Made by a program: the position numbers and the translations under genes. The notes beneath the pieces were generated by a model that ran no database searches, was not told the origin of the DNA, and saw only the letters and a list, made by a program, of their open reading frames with translations. This document shows, in pieces, positions 1 to 15,100 of a stretch of DNA of 64,000 nucleotides. The stretch is from Daphnia pulex (lineage: Eukaryota > Arthropoda > Branchiopoda > Diplostraca > Daphniidae). Positions within the stretch are counted from its first letter, which is position 1; the number at the start of each line of letters is the position of its first letter. The stretch covers positions 5,394,001-5,458,000 of the forward strand of contig NC_060027.1 of NCBI RefSeq assembly GCF_021134715.1, written 5' to 3'.

Positions 1-77
1 GCTCACGCGTCCCATCTCAATCTCCTCTTTTTTTTTTTTTGTGCCTAGTTTTTCCACATCGCCAACTTCTTGACGAT

Positions 78-134
78 ATGCTGGACAGCCGATTGGGTAA
101 GTTGCATTACACAACATAACCTGAGCATTAACAG
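78..134 (+). other. Predicted signal peptide of the GH31 protein (split by intron 97-175)
   Basis: The coding parts are 78-96 and 176 onward. Residues 1-5 include one Arg. They are followed by a Leu/Val/Trp/Ala-rich core and a small-residue end (ASAFA-A) that suits signal peptidase. If translation started further upstream, the same segment would act as a type II signal anchor, as in vertebrate MYORG. The feature end is nominal because the peptide continues in exon 2. Confidence 0.55.
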
Positions 135-3100
135 CTGGACATTACATGATGATCCTCTTTGACTTTTGACAGCAGGTTTCCTGGTGGCCGTGTGGGTGGC
201 ATCCGCTTTCGCCGCTACACCAGACGTTCGACCATCAGATTCGGCTGCTGCTGGGATCGAACCGAAGGAGACTTCATTGATAGTCGCTTGGAATGGAAAC
301 GCCTTTGACTTTGTCTACCAATCGCAACAAGGTACATACCCTGTAATTGGATTTATTTAAAAAAAAAGGAAATTTGAACAATCCCTCATCTTCTCCATAT
401 TGTCTTCGTATCATGTCACGTTCGAGCTAAGGGAAATTTTTGGCAAGGAAATGAAATTTTATTTCTTTTTTTTTTCGGCAAAAAAAAAAGAAGAAAAAAC
501 GTTTGTTTCGGGAAGTTTTCTTTATTTTTTAGTTTACCTGAAAAAAGTTTAGGAAGCCCAACATGTTAATTCTTGCCTAATTCAGTACTTCTTGCCGTTT
601 CTCCCAAAACAAGGCGACGACGACATCAAACGATTTTGTAGCTTTTAAATGTAATCGTAGCCTACAGGAAACAAGCGTCAAAATGCAAACAGGCACAATA
701 TCCTACCTGAATGTTTAATCAGTCGACATCTATCCGCACATACGCAGGCCCTCAGAGAGAAGCAAATGTATGGCCGTGACAGTTAATGCATAACCAATGA
801 TGTCGAGCGGTACATATAGCCAGTAGAAGTCCGTGATGTTTATTTGATTAGACCAGGGAGTGGATATCACCAAAAGAAAACGTCAATTTCAGTGTTTGAC
901 TCTTGCTAGTTTCTACCAGGATTTTAAATCTGAATGCCAGAAAATGTAACTATATGTTGAATATAAATGTCGTCCCTTAAACCTCGCCGAGAATGAAAAA
1001 AGACACAGTGAAAGCAAAAAGTTGAGATGGATTGGAAATGAATTAATAATGATGGAAAGGGGTGTGGTACGGTATTAAAACTAGGAAAAAGCCAAACTGC
1101 TGCATACATTTATTGCCATCTTGCATTGAAGAATCGCATTAGCGTTTCAGACTTTCAGTGCTGGTTCCGCACCGCGACACCGAAACTCAACGACTGAAAG
1201 TTGAAACCGTTCCGTTGAGTATCTTTTTGATCTTAATATATGTCAACGAAATAAGGTATTCTATTAAATGCAGACTGATGCAAACCTCAACCAGCAGCAT
1301 CAACCCACACACGTAAAACAAAAAGCGTGTTCTTTCATCTGCTTCTTCTTTCTTGTGCTTTTCCTTTTTATTTTGAACTCTTGACTAGTCTATACTTTGC
1401 AAAGAACTCGAGAAATGATGGAATAACATTATTTAGCATCCGTCGTGATATACGCCAGCTCGCCAAGAGAACTTTTCCATTACGACCGCCCTTGATGCCC
1501 TTTCAAACATGCATTAGGTGACAGATTTAGCAGTACAGTACAGCACATCTGCATTATATGATTTTATTATAGTTGATGGATTCTCGTTCACATGATCTCT
1601 AACTTTTATTTACTGCTTAGGCCATAATAATGCATCAGGTACCGATGGCTTTATATAAGCTTAAATCACACTTGAATAATGTTTTCTTTTTAAGATGCTG
1701 GGGACTAGGGGTCGTAAAATTCGAATTTAGTATGTTCACTTAACGTCGTTTTGAGATGAAATTTTCTTAGTGAATTGCCACTTAAAGTTCCTTAAGATGT
1801 ATAAGCGCCAAGGGAAAATTCCCTGTGCAAATTGCCTATTCTTATGTATTCTTATGTAAGCGGTTCGCCTGCCAAACAAAGTTAGAAGTGAGGCAAATTT
1901 TTTTTCCTATTACCAAGTATAGCAGTATCATATGAAGGTACAGAGAGTCTGGGATCCTGTTGAGAATAGCGGTATAGAGTCTTATTATATTATCATATTT
2001 GCGTGAAACCTTCCCAACACTTTTGTAACTACCAAATTTTAAATGGATTGATCGAATCAAACTCTTGGTCTAGTAACATTTTTCAGCTGAAAATTAGTCA
2101 ATTACAAAAAGAGAAAAAAAAAATGTTGCTTGTAAATGTCAACATTAATTATGCGTTGATTAAAACACGCTTAAAAAAATATGTTTGGTTGTTTTTTATA
2201 GCTATCAGCTAGCTGTGTCTGGCTTGATCCATCTCGTAATTCCTCCAATATCAAAATATAGTTATTGCAATCCAAAACGCATGCGCTGTGGGGAGGAGCC
2301 GATTAAAATACTCTGTGCGGCTATAGATAGCGGTGTGTAAACATCATAAATCTACTTTATCAAGCTGTTACGACGGTATGTTATCAGGGGAAAAAGTTCC
2401 AATTGCAGCAGCAAATCGTATACATTTTGTGTTTCTCTACCAATTTGTTTCCACCCACTAGAAACAGTCTGGCCGAAAAATGTTAAGAATATTTAGAAAG
2501 CCGAAATAAGACCTTAACAAATGGACCAAAAGACCCCGGCGCGTTCCAAGCAAGGCCGACCGTAAAGAGATTGCTGCCGCACTTCAAAGATGAGCAGGTC
2601 GCATTAAATAAATAGCCAAATAATCGGCGTCATTTCTCACTCTGCATGGGTTGATTTGGCAGACGCTATATGGTTGCGCAGCATGTGCGCTTCCTGCATC
2701 TGGAAGTAGAGTATACGTAATATCCTTGACGGGGTTAGAGAATAGGAGCAGCCGAATATAGGAGAGCCTATGTGATATGGATCAGGGACGCATGACTCTG
2801 TTGGACGCGTAGGTTAGAACGGCTGAGCGACTATAGTCCTTTTTCCTGTTACTCCTTTTCGTAAATAATAAATCAAGAATCTTTTGAACGTGTACATGGC
2901 TCCTTAGTCCGTGTGTACACTATCTACTACAGTGCAGTGCGTATGTCTACAAAAATCGAATTTCCCCCTCAAATGTAAAAGTGCATTTTCGACAGCCGTG
3001 TGGAAAAGCTAGGAAAGCAAAAAGGTCAAACCATCAACTTATGCGCAACTTTCGATCCTCCATACGTCCTCTTACATCTCCATCTTTGTTATTATTATAC

Positions 3101-6100
3101 GCCAAAAACTTGCTGGGTGCGTACATACACCTATTAAATCTAAAGACAAAGTTGCCACAAACCATCTCCCTGGGATACTACATGTTGAATAAATTGAGAT
3201 CGGCCGCTCCATTTGTTGAAAGAGAATATTTCTGCTGTATAGCTGCCGCTATATGTAGTTGTAGAATAGAAAATATAGTTGCGCATAGTGCGTTAATATA
3301 CAAGCCGCGCTTGCCGCTATATGCCTTGAAAAGCGAATTATAGGCCAAAAAGAAGACGCAGCCAACCCTTCTGTGATGTCGCCCAGTTCAAGCGCCCGGC
3401 TGCCAGTTGAACCGAATCAAAACGCGAAAAATGTCATACCACTCTGTATATAGTATGGAATATATAGGACGGGCATACGCGCGGGTTTGGCACGATCTCA
3501 AGAATCCAAACTCATTTTTACAGATATATATTGAATAGAACTAGAAAGGGAGGGAAAAAAACGAAGAAGAAGCGAAAGCGAATGGGTTTAGCGGCCATCA
3601 TATATCTATACTAGTCGGGAGACGGCCTACACGTTCTGAAAAGTTGAGATCCGGTACACAATATGCCATAGAATCTCGAATAGAGCTATTCAACGGAGAA
3701 AGAAACGCCACAAGGCTTAGCGGAAAATAAATCAAATCAAAATAAAAAAGAGGGAAAATCAAAATCAAGAAAACGGAGGGCATCACAGCAGCAACGCTGA
3801 CGAGAAGCCTCCTTTGTAGAAATACCTCTATTACCTATATCCATATATACTGATAAGCTGGTTAATGCTAGACGCTGTGCAACTTCTCAGATTAAAAAGC
3901 GCCGTTTTTATTCTCTGCTTTGCCGGCCCATTGTTCCGTTCACGTTGCCGACCCTCGCCGTCCACTCTTAAATTCTGAACCGGCTGGAAAATGATGAATA
4001 GCCGCGCTAACGGCTGAATTTCTCTCAAGTTCATCACATTTCCGAGAAGAATAAGGAACCGACAAGTCGGCCGCCAGAGAATAAAAGGCCAGTGCGAAAT
4101 TGGCCAAAGTTATAATATAGGCTGGAAAACGCAAACAACTACTACATGATACATACTACAGACTGCGCTGTCTGTATAGCTTCAAAATAAAGCGACTAAG
4201 CAAGTATAATATACCGGCAACAATAAAGTCATGTTTGCCTATTACTTATTGCAGCAGCCGGTGCTTGTGAGTTCCTTGCGGCTTGTACTTTTTTTTTCTC
4301 TCTCCGCTTTGACGCTCTCAATTTTCATTTTGGGGATGTTTTCAAATAAAGAAGTGACGAACAACCGCTCCAACTTCTTCTATGGGCTGCCAAACTCGCA
4401 ACTTTTAACATTTCCCAATATATTTTACCCCATTGAAGATGGGGGAAAGAAAAGAAAAGTCGCTCTAATAATGCGTCGATATGCTTTATAGACGCAGAGT
4501 ACCGGTACTCTTACAACTGAATTTTCAAATTGAAATTGTTTCTTTCTTAAATGTAAAAATAAAAATAAAATTAATTAAATGAAAAGAAAAAAAAAATTCT
4601 GAAAATATGGGCGGAATTGTTTTGCTCCAGTCGATATATCCTGCGTGCTGTTCCTTATATGCCATGCGCCGGAAGGCGCCTCAATCAAGCATCAAACTCT
4701 GGTCGCTCCAAGTTTTCCCATCCGTGACGGCTAAATCATATAGTATACTAGAAATGGTGATGTCAAAACTCGAGTGATCGTCGTCAACTTGCCACTCATC
4801 GAGATTATTGATCGAATGAATCAGCAGCATTGGTACACGGATAGTCTATTATGCGCGTTATGCTCCAGCACCAATTGTACCCAGAGTCCTGGACAACGAT
4901 ACATGTCCACACAACTACAAATGCACATTCTGTATGATACGTGGATACGCCATACGACTATGCATGAGAGATGTATTGAAGGGCGTACATAGATCAAATG
5001 ACGAAATTGAAATGGTCAGAGATCGAATGAGATAGAAACAGGGTGGCCCTGTGCTGCGCTGCTCTCCTGAAATGCAAATGTTTGAGCTAGCCATTTGTGC
5101 GATGTACACCAACGAAGGAAAAACGTGAACTGGCGGGGGTGTAGAATGGCCATGGCACCACGCTAATGCTTTTCCACCCGATGCCGGCGTTCACAGGAAA
5201 AGCAGCAGCTCATCATTCAACCAGTGCGGGACAACATCAGTAAAAGGGCCATTCATCAAAAACACGCAACTACTGCCGCCGCTGTACAGCAGAAGCAGAA
5301 ACCAGAGGCTATATAGAATATAAGATCTATAGAAAAAAACAAAAAACCAACAGCTCGAGACTTTGGGGTTTGCTGGTTATAGGATAGATGCTGTCGGGCT
5401 AATATCCCCCAACCGGGAACTCCAATCTTTCTTTGATGATGCTTTTGGCTCAGCGTTGAGCCAGCAGTCAGCCCAGCCAGCGCCCAATGTGGCCGGGGTG
5501 GTTGGTTGGATCACTTGGATGTCTTTTTATTTATGACATATTTCTCTCTTTTGTATAGAGTCATCGTCCATATATACTAGTCTGGCTGGCATGAAGCGGC
5601 AGCATTGAGAGATCGGATCGTAATAGAGGAACTACCCCTCCCCTCCCTCCGCCACAAAATAAAATAAAATAATAAAGTCAAATCAATGTTAAAAGCCCAA
5701 AGGGGGGGAAGGGAAGGAAGACATAGAAGAAGGAAACAGCAGCAGCAGCAGCAGCAGCGTTGTGTATAAGAAGAAAAAAGATATGTCGGGTGGGGGGAAA
5801 AAAATATGGGAGCCAGAAATCAAATCCTCTTTCTGATCCGTTTATATTTCATAACCTTATTTTTGCAAGCCTCTTCGGTCCGCTTTTTACGTTTGCTGGT
5901 TGTTGGCTGGCTGGCTGCTGGGCTTGACGTCCGCTATGGATGCGTCTATACGGCCGGATTATGTCCTGCCATCCTGTCGGAATGGCTGCAATCGTATAGG
6001 CCTGTATGATGCTATATACTCCCGCAGTCAGATGACTGCCGAGAGTTTTGATTGGAACTTTCTCTCCACCCTTTTATAATGTGCTCCTGTATTTTATAGC

Positions 6101-9100
6101 ATATATTCGTCGCAATTTGTTTGTATGTACACTCGATATATTGGTACACACGAAATAATGATGATCATCAAATGTACTATATTTTATAACATGCAGGCGC
6201 TCAGCTGGTGGGCCAACTGGGATCCGGCTCAATTCCTCTGGATTTGCCTCCGCCGGAGCCTTGCGACGAGGCCGGTTTATGCTGGACATTCGGGACGATG
6301 GCCTCATTGTCAGTGACTCCCACCGCCGATGGACAGTGTCATTTCGTCGAGTGGAAGAGCCAATTTGACTCCTTGGCGGTAAATGACGATCTAACCTAGC
6401 CTCATCTCTATTCCCGCGCTCAATTCAAAAATCAAAATGTCAAGAAAAGAAAAATAGAGAACTTTCCCGCGTCCATTGGCAGCAGCAGTAGCAGTTTTCA
6501 AAGGATGCCGGGTTACATAGACGCGCGCACCGAAAGATCCCCGTCGCGCGCCGTCTAACATTAGCATATGGATCAAATCCTGATTTCGGCAAGATGGATA
6601 GATAGATATATAGCCCCTATAGCTGATGGCTTTCTAAATGATTGCTGGTGGCTCACAGACGAAGGATTGCACTCGTCCTCCCCATTCCCCTTTTCTCCCA
6701 AAGCATTTCCCTCGTCGTCTCTACGCGGAACCAACAAAAGGCAAAGAGCAGCAGTGACGGATGAGCTGTGTGCATATACAGGAAAAAGGGAAAAAAAAAA
6801 AAGTTAGACGCCGGCACATCACGTCGCGTCTATTTTCTGACTTTTTTTTCATTCCGTCCAGTTTGCACGCGCGCCGGATGAGGAGAGACGACGACGACGA
6901 TTTCCCCGAACTCATTCGAAACGGAAACGCCCGCCGTCGAATGGGAATAGATATTCAATCCGTCTGTGAATGTCAATGCAGCTAGAGATATATATTTATT
7001 ATAGTATACTAATATATGACACCGCAGCCGGAAAGGAATAATATTTTTAATCTCCAAAAGTTTTATTTTATTTCATTTCATTTTTTGATTTTTGATTTTG
7101 ATTGTGTGTGCAGGACTGTTTCGACATGGGCGACGGCCATTGGTACGGCGGCGGCGAGGTGTTTGATCAGAGTTGGCCCATCGACGGCGACACGTCGCTG
7201 ATGGGCGACGGCGGCCGGGCCGACGTCCCTTACGTGACGGGCGATTTCTTCCACAACGACTTTGCCGGCGTCCTCGAACCTTACTGGATCAACACGGACG
7301 GATTCGGTTTTTTCGCCCTGCACGAAAACCCGCTGTTCGTCAGCTGGAACAGCTCGGGTGACCACCGGCTCTGCCTCAAGTCCCGCTACGAGTTGCCCTA
7401 CCCGGCGGCGGCGGCTGCCGGCCAGCAGGAGCTCGGCTTGCGCTACACCGTCTGCTCGACGGCCGACGTCAAGGCCATGCACCTTTACGCCCTGTCGCAG
7501 AATTTCTGGCCCAAACCGCGTGACATTCCCGACCAGCGCGTCTTCGAGCATCCCATCTGGTCTGTCCTAGTTGACTCCATTCCGATTTTATATTTGATTA
7601 ACTCATCGCATTTTCGTGTTTGATTTCCGGACGGGTTGAAAAGGTCGACGTGGGCGAGATACAAGACACTGGTCAATCAGGCCCGCGTCCTCTCCTTTGC
7701 CGAGCAAATCCTCCAGTACGGGTTCAACAACAGCCAACTGGAGATCGATGACCGATGGGAGTCGTGGTTAGTCTTTCTGGCTCTGCCATAGATTTAGTTA
7801 TACAGGCATTCAGCGCACAATGTATAATATATGGTCATATCTTGATGATTATGATGATTATAGCTACGGCGAGCACCGGTTCGACGCGGAGAAGTTTGCC
7901 GACCCTTCCGCAATGGTTAATCAACTGCACAGCCAAGTATATCCCTAGACGAATCAATACTACTCTCTTTTATAGTTCTCCTTTGATCCAGCCCGCCCAG
8001 CTAGTATAGAGAGCCGGATGGATTCGAGAAATCGCCAAATATTCTTGTCCTCTATCTTTCCTCCCTGTGCTGCTCCCGGCGTTGTGATTGCGTAACAAAA
8101 CAAAAATGAAGATTATTAATTAATGGGCAATCACTTGAAGAAGAAGAGAAGAAATAAAAATCCTCCGGCCACAGCAGCAGCAGCTTCCGTCCGGCTGTTG
8201 TGTCCTGGTGGTGGTGGGGTAAGTCGATCGATGTGGGCGAGTCCACGCCCTTGGAAGACATCGTCATCGCACAATTGACTGGGCGGATTGGGTGTGTGTG
8301 TACTGCTGCTGGTGGTGGTGGTACAGTATAGTGTGCGGTGCCAGCAGTTCTCTCTTGACGACAGTTGTCGTGGTGGAGCCCAGCAAAGTCAAAGCTTCAA
8401 AGTTTTCAAGGTCCAGCAGGGGAATAACCACCATACACTGCCACGCTATATAGACACTGGGCACAGCGACCAGCACGTCATTGTCGGTCGCATTTTCAAA
8501 TCACTGCTGGGACAATAATCAAGCCGGCGAGGAAGCCATGAAAAGAACAGCTGCAGCATCAGCAACTCGAGAGGGGAAAAGAGCAGACGCTGCTGCTGCT
8601 GCCCGGGAGACTACGTATATATATGCTGGGCCAAAAAGTGGAGACGAGAATCGCTTTTATAAGAGGAAATGCCAGTTCAGACTTTGCTAACTGGGAACCG
8701 AACCTGCTTGATATGATGCCCCAGCAGCAGTCGAACGAAATCTAACTGCTGCTCTACAACTCCCAGACGAAAAAGGGGTTGCCCGTCTATCGGTCCAAAG
8801 TTTCGACCTTAACTGAAACGGACGTGGTGTGCGGGAAGGGGCAGCAGTAGCAGGATGAGAGAGACGGGCGGCTGTGCTGTGGGGTGAAGAGCGGTGGGCG
8901 AATTATTGAGTTATTCCTATTGTGCATTGTCGTTAACTTGTAAGTGCTGCACTGCATTGGCTGGTGTGCTGCTACATACAGCGCCGCAGTTGTTGTTCTT
9001 TTCTCTTTTTGTATCAACATACATACACACACACACTCCCTCCCCCCCTTTTTCTCTGGGCTACTGCTCCTGGTAATCCATCAGCTCACTGGCGAGGCTC

Positions 9101-12100
9101 TTTTATATTTTCTCTATGCGGTCCGCGAGTGATTCTGATGTATAGAGTTCAAGTTGAGCCGAAAGGCTATTTGGAGATTCCTCTACAATGCACTTGGCCA
9201 GCGTAATGAGATAACGCGACGGCCAGCAAAAAAGAAGATGAAAAAACACACACACGCGGAGAGAGAGAGAGAGAGAGTCGGAGTAATGGCAATAGAATCG
9301 GACAGGCGGCTGACGTTATCACGGAGCCTCTTTTCTATACCCTACGCACAGCACATTCCTATAGCTATAGCTATACAGCTAGCTCTCTTTTTTCTCCCAA
9401 ATAGATGGATAGTCTCCATACCACAACCGTGATGGAGATGTTTTCCCCAAACTTTTTCTTCTCCCCACCAAGTCTTCCAATCTCACGTTACCGTCCGCCA
9501 TATACCGTTATATATTTTGCCCGGCCAATTTCCTACCGCTTGGCTTTGGTTTTTCTTTCTTTCTTTCTTCGCCATAGACCATAGAGGAGGTTTTTCTTTG
9601 TCGATTTCTTCTCTTGTCTACTGTTGATGGCGGCCGCAATCAAGAGATCCCCAATGACCCCGAAACGTGTATATTATATCCATCATATCGCCGACGTTGG
9701 AGAAAGTACAGGCCAGTCAAAGGAAAGTTCGGCCCGTCACTGTATACCTTTGAAGCTTTGATTGAGAGTCGGCGGCACCTTTTCACCTCGAACACAAAAT
9801 CTGGCACGTGAAAACTTTGTACATGGAGTGATTGTGCTATTAGATTCAACAGGACACGGCACACATCTAATTAGTGATCGTGTCAAATAACATCATCATC
9901 GTGTTAATGAAGTGTAGAATGTTTTCTGGTTCTTTTTTTCTGGCTGGACTTGAACGTGATTGATTATCATCTAGGGTTTTAGAGTCACTTTGTGGATCCA
10001 TCCGTTTATCAACGCCGAGTGTCCCTCGTATGCGGAGGCAAGTCCGCACGTCGTCAGCGACGCCAATGGTATAATCATATTTTTAAACAATTCATTTATC
10101 TTATATTATTATTGCCTTCAATTTTAAATTGAGTACATTTTTTATGTCGTGTTTAGGAGTGCCACTGATAACCAGCTGGTGGTAATTATATTTTATTGAG
10201 AAAAATTTGTAGTTTTTTTTTTACACAATTCTGATTGAAAAATGTCGAACGGATTTGATTATTTTGAAAGGCAAGGAAATGCAGCCGGCTATTTCGATTT
10301 CACTCGAGCAAGTTCCGGCGATTGGTGGGCGGAGCGCATCATGAAAATCAAGACAGACTACGGTTTTGATGGATTCAAGGTCTGATTTGATGATACCAAT
10401 TTTTGTATTATAATAGCGTTTAAATTTTAGAAACAAATAATTTGTTTTCCTTTTTTATTACGATTTGATTTATTTTCAAGGTTGATGCCGGAGAAACGAA
10501 TTGGCTACCAGTTGGATTCGACTTTGGTCAGCGATTAGCGGCCAACGCCACACCCAACGGTTACTCAACTGCTTACTGTAGAACAATGGAGCGCTTCGGG
10601 GGCATAACCGAGATCCGAACTGGTTGGGCTGCCCAGGATATCCCCATATTTACCCGTAATTATTTTTTTCTTAAAATAGTGTGCAAAGTTCGCCTTTAAA
10701 AATCAAAATTTTTAATTCGTGGTAGGTATGCTGGACAAGGGCACCGTTTGGGGCAAAGCCAACGGCCTGGTAAAAATAATATTCCCTGAATTCAATTTTA
10801 AAATTTGGATTTCATTAATAAATCATTAGGGTGGGGGTATGCTGAACTAGTAGGCTAATAACAAATGACTTTTAAATGATGCAATAATCATAGGCGACGC
10901 TGATTCCGACGCTCTTCCTGTTCGGCCTGGAAGGCTACGCATTTGTCCTTCCGGATATGATCGGCGGCAACGGTTATAATACGATTCTGCCCGACAAAGA
11001 GCTCTTCGTCCGCTGGATGCAGGCCAATGTTTTGATGCCGACGATGCAATTCAGTTACACCCCGTGGGACTACGACCTAGAGGTACTGTACACAGCATCT
11101 AATACACTACTACTCCAGCACTTGCTGCTACTAGTATACTGTAGATATAGATAGATAGATAGATGTAGTGTCTACAATCTTACAGATCCCGTGTAGAGAG
11201 CCTTTTGTCTCTCTCTCTATGGCCATCTCGTATATGAAGTACATAAAGGAAACCCTCCGTTTCATTACGAGCAGCACGAAACTGTTATTATCGACACAAT
11301 ATCTATATAGATAGACTGCTGCCTCAGAGAGCTGCGCATCAGTCTCTTTACTCTCCACCAGCACTGTCCGCCTTTTTTCTTTGCGCTGTGTTGACACTGT
11401 TGACACTCCGGGGTCGACTATATATCACAGACAACATTGGATATGGGCTGCTACTGCTGCCACTATATAAGTGCGTGCTATGGGCTATACAAGCAGCCGT
11501 AGTGTGCATAGACATTGGGCGCACATTGGACGGTTGTCGAGCATGAGCGCCCAACTTGTCCTTTATTTTGGTCGGATTTTTGTGGGTCACTTTGAGACAT
11601 CCATAGACCATAGTCAGGTTGCTGGTCCCTCTGATACAGGCCATAACATATAGCATCTAAGACGTGTATGTAATACAGTCAACTCGGATAAGTGTCGCCC
11701 TCGCATTTATGAATGGCGCATTTATATCTTATGGCGGGCGAGGCCAGCGCATCTAATGGCCTCCGCCGCCGATTCCAATAGTGGGCGTGTGCGTGGGGGG
11801 ATACCCTTGAATCTAATAGACTTGCCGAGTCTTGTGTGTATTCATCACTTTTTTTCGCTGGTGGAATCTTCCAATATCTATGCCGTCGCCTCGATTTTCG
11901 TTCCACCACCACCACCGTCAGCAGCCCCATGGACCATGGACGCATAGCTGTCGCTCTTTCCCGCTCACTTTCTTTTCTTCCATTTTCTTCCATCCTTCCA
12001 TCCATCCATCCATCCATCCATCCATTTTTTTTGTTGCTGCTGCTTCTTTCCCTCTTGTTTTTTCTTTTATTTCTTTTTCTTGGATTCGCACGTCTATAGA

Positions 12101-15100
12101 AGTATTAGTGCCGTTCTTGTGAACCCCGGCTGCATGATGATGCGCATTGCAATAGAAATATCTCTAGCTATGCCTAACAGCGATATCCATAGACGCGATT
12201 GATGTACCAACAGCTGCCAACTCTTGGGCTGAGCACTGTTGACGACGCGCGACAGCTCATCTCCGTTTTTTCTTTTTCTATGGAGACCAGAAGACGATGA
12301 GGCGATCGACGAGTTGCTGGCCGCCTTGGCCGTCTTGTCTATGTGTGTGCACTGTGTGCATGTCGCGCGGTTGAACACCAGCAGCAGCGCACAGCCCCGG
12401 CCCACCCCGCCGTATATAACCGTATAGCCTCGGTGCGGTGAGCTTTCGGTCGCAAGGCTGTATTATAGGCGGTTGATGTGTTGTTCCGCCCTTTTTCTTT
12501 CTTTAGCAGAGACTCGGCCGCGGCCGAGTGATCCGTTACACAACTTAATACACACAACATGCGGATCAAAGTATCAAAGCAAAAGAATAATAATAATAGA
12601 AAAGTCTTAAGCGTATACTGCGCGATGCCTCCTATCCAGCTCCTTCCAGCTCCTACACATGTATACTCTAAGCGTACAGCTCATGTCTTTTGCTTTTATT
12701 TCCCACAATTTTTGTTTGGCTTCGTTCCACTTACCCCGTCCAGTAAGTGCATAGAGCATGTATACGTATATATAGACATTATACTATTATTATTATTTTC
12801 GGATTCTCTTGTGCGTCTAAACTGTGGACGCAAAGTTCCTGCTGTGCTGTACAGCCCCCGTCTCACCTAAATATCTCATCTCATCTCACTCTGAACTGTG
12901 TGATGTTGTCGGGAAATCCTAATTGGATCCCACTTAGATTCTTCTCGGTGCGCGGGCGGAGAGAAGGAAAAGGGAAAAAAAGATAACGAGAAAAAAAGAA
13001 AAAAGAGTGCTGGCGCTGCTCTCGACAACTCGCCATCTTCTTCTATTCTTTCTTCTTTTTGGCTTTTATTTTGGCAAATTAGACTGGCAATTTATAACGC
13101 GACGAGGGCGAGGAATAAGACAGGGCCCCGATCCGCTCATTATCAGCAGCGGCGGCGGCATACACATGATGACGTTATATGGGCTGCACCCAAAAAAGAA
13201 AAGAATGACTTTCGGTCATATGGACAGGAAACTGGCTGCTGCTGTGTGTAGAAGTATAGCCCACAGAATAGACACTCTGCTCTCCCATCAAGTAGCGACC
13301 CCACCTTGATCATCACGGCACTCGACACGTCGAACAATACACAGGACAGGACGGTGATCTTAATGAGAACTTGAGAACATCATCAGGGGGGTAATCAACT
13401 CTTGGGTTCTACTACCATCTGGTTGGCAATTTGGAATTTCCCTATGTCGATCGTTTGCCATCATACATATATTATAGACGCGATGACTATGCATCTACGA
13501 TGTTCGTGGCGTCGCATATGTAAAAGATCTTGGCCAACTTCGTTACCATGTATACGTGACGTCACAGTATGAAGTAACAGTTGAAAGGGCATCAGGGCAT
13601 GACGGATTTCACCGTTCGTCGGGTTGCCAATCGCTACAACAAGTTGGTGGTGCCATTTTCCCGTTTTCCTCCTCCTTCGCTGCTGCGTGTCGGTCGCAAT
13701 ATCTAACACTGCGAACGAGAACATGCGTATGCATCACAATCTGATCGTCAGAACCTAGTTCATAATTAAACTTCAAAACTGGCGCGCGTGTCAATATGGA
13801 CCAACGGCGTGTCGCTCAAACACTGGCGCTTGATTAATATACTCCATCAGCTTTATATAGCCTATATCCCGGTGTCATTAAGAATGTGTTGACTCAAATG
13901 TGACATAATCGACACAAGTTTCTTGTAGATGAAACCTCCTGAAAACGACATGCTACTAGCTTGACACCAAGGAGAGAAACATAGTTGAGCATAAATTCGT
14001 AGAATGTTTACTCCGGAACAAGAAAACTGTACAGCAAAAAAAGGACAAATAATTAAAAAAATTAAAGAAAATGGAATCTGATGCTGAGGATGACATGAAA
14101 AAGAAAAAGAAAAAAAAAGAAAAACTTTTTTTCTGCTTTATGGAGCGGATGCCGTGTGTAATGTAGCCAAACACCTCCGGTTATTCGAGGACATGGCGAA
14201 ATAATAAGAAAAGCCCGCGCGCGGGGGGACTTTGAAACGACGAGGGGGGTAAAAAGAGTTCAAGTGTGTGCATAGATAGGCACGGGGAAATAATAATAAT
14301 AACATGCCGGGCGTATAGGACGAGAAGATGACAGTGGTGCCAGCAGAGACTTGCGATGTAAAACACGACGCGATTAGACGACTCGGAGGAAAGGTTGGCG
14401 TGCTGGTATACACGATCAGCAGGCGCCGGCCGGCTCCTTGTGCTCATCTCTTTGACAAGACGAGCGACGTCGAGGCGCGCACAGAGGCCCAAGTTGATGG
14501 AGTTGAAAGCGCGTCGGCAACGATGAGCGCTTGACTTTGGCCTATTTTGGGGCTCCCATTTTGTTTTCTCTTTCTACTTATTTACCCGTTTAATCTTTTA
14601 CAACCTCGTGCGGCCCTTACACAGCGCCAAAGTGGCAGCGATAGCTAAAGACGAGCAGCTCACTAAGTAGCTCAAAAGAGCCTCAAAATGGAAAAAAAAT
14701 GGCAGTCGATGGCAGTCGGCTACTGCACACCCTTTTCGGCTAAATGACGCAGTCGGAGGAGTAGTGCAGCACATCAACCTCGTTATAAGATGCGTCAGTT
14801 TGCCTCGGCTACCAAATTGCAGTTGATCTAAGTGCTGATCTTTGAACTTCAAACGACGACGCCATAATTGTTGGGCGGCCAGCCAGTCAAGACTTTCGTC
14901 CGTATGACCTATAGGCCTGTAGAACTAGTGCTGCCTTGTGTGTGTACTGTATATATAATAAGGTAATCTATATATAAGGTATAAAGCGCCCGACTTGTTG
15001 CTCCCATTCCCTCCCGGCGCGTCTGTCAAGAAAAGAAAGACCCAAAAGTCTATTTGAACCGACAGTCTCCCCCTTCTGTTGAACAGTTCTGCGAATCTCT

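Noticed and set aside
2981..3343. 120-codon frame inside GH31 intron 2
   Set aside because: No domain, no orthologous pattern, and AT-rich codons like the surrounding intron.
7078..7551. 157-codon minus-strand frame
   Set aside because: Antisense to GH31 exon 4, which has strong family similarity on the plus strand. The open antisense frame follows from its GC-rich codons.
11679..12017. 112-codon minus-strand frame starting MDGWMDGRM
   Set aside because: Its start is a translation of the TCCA tetranucleotide array, not a coding signal.
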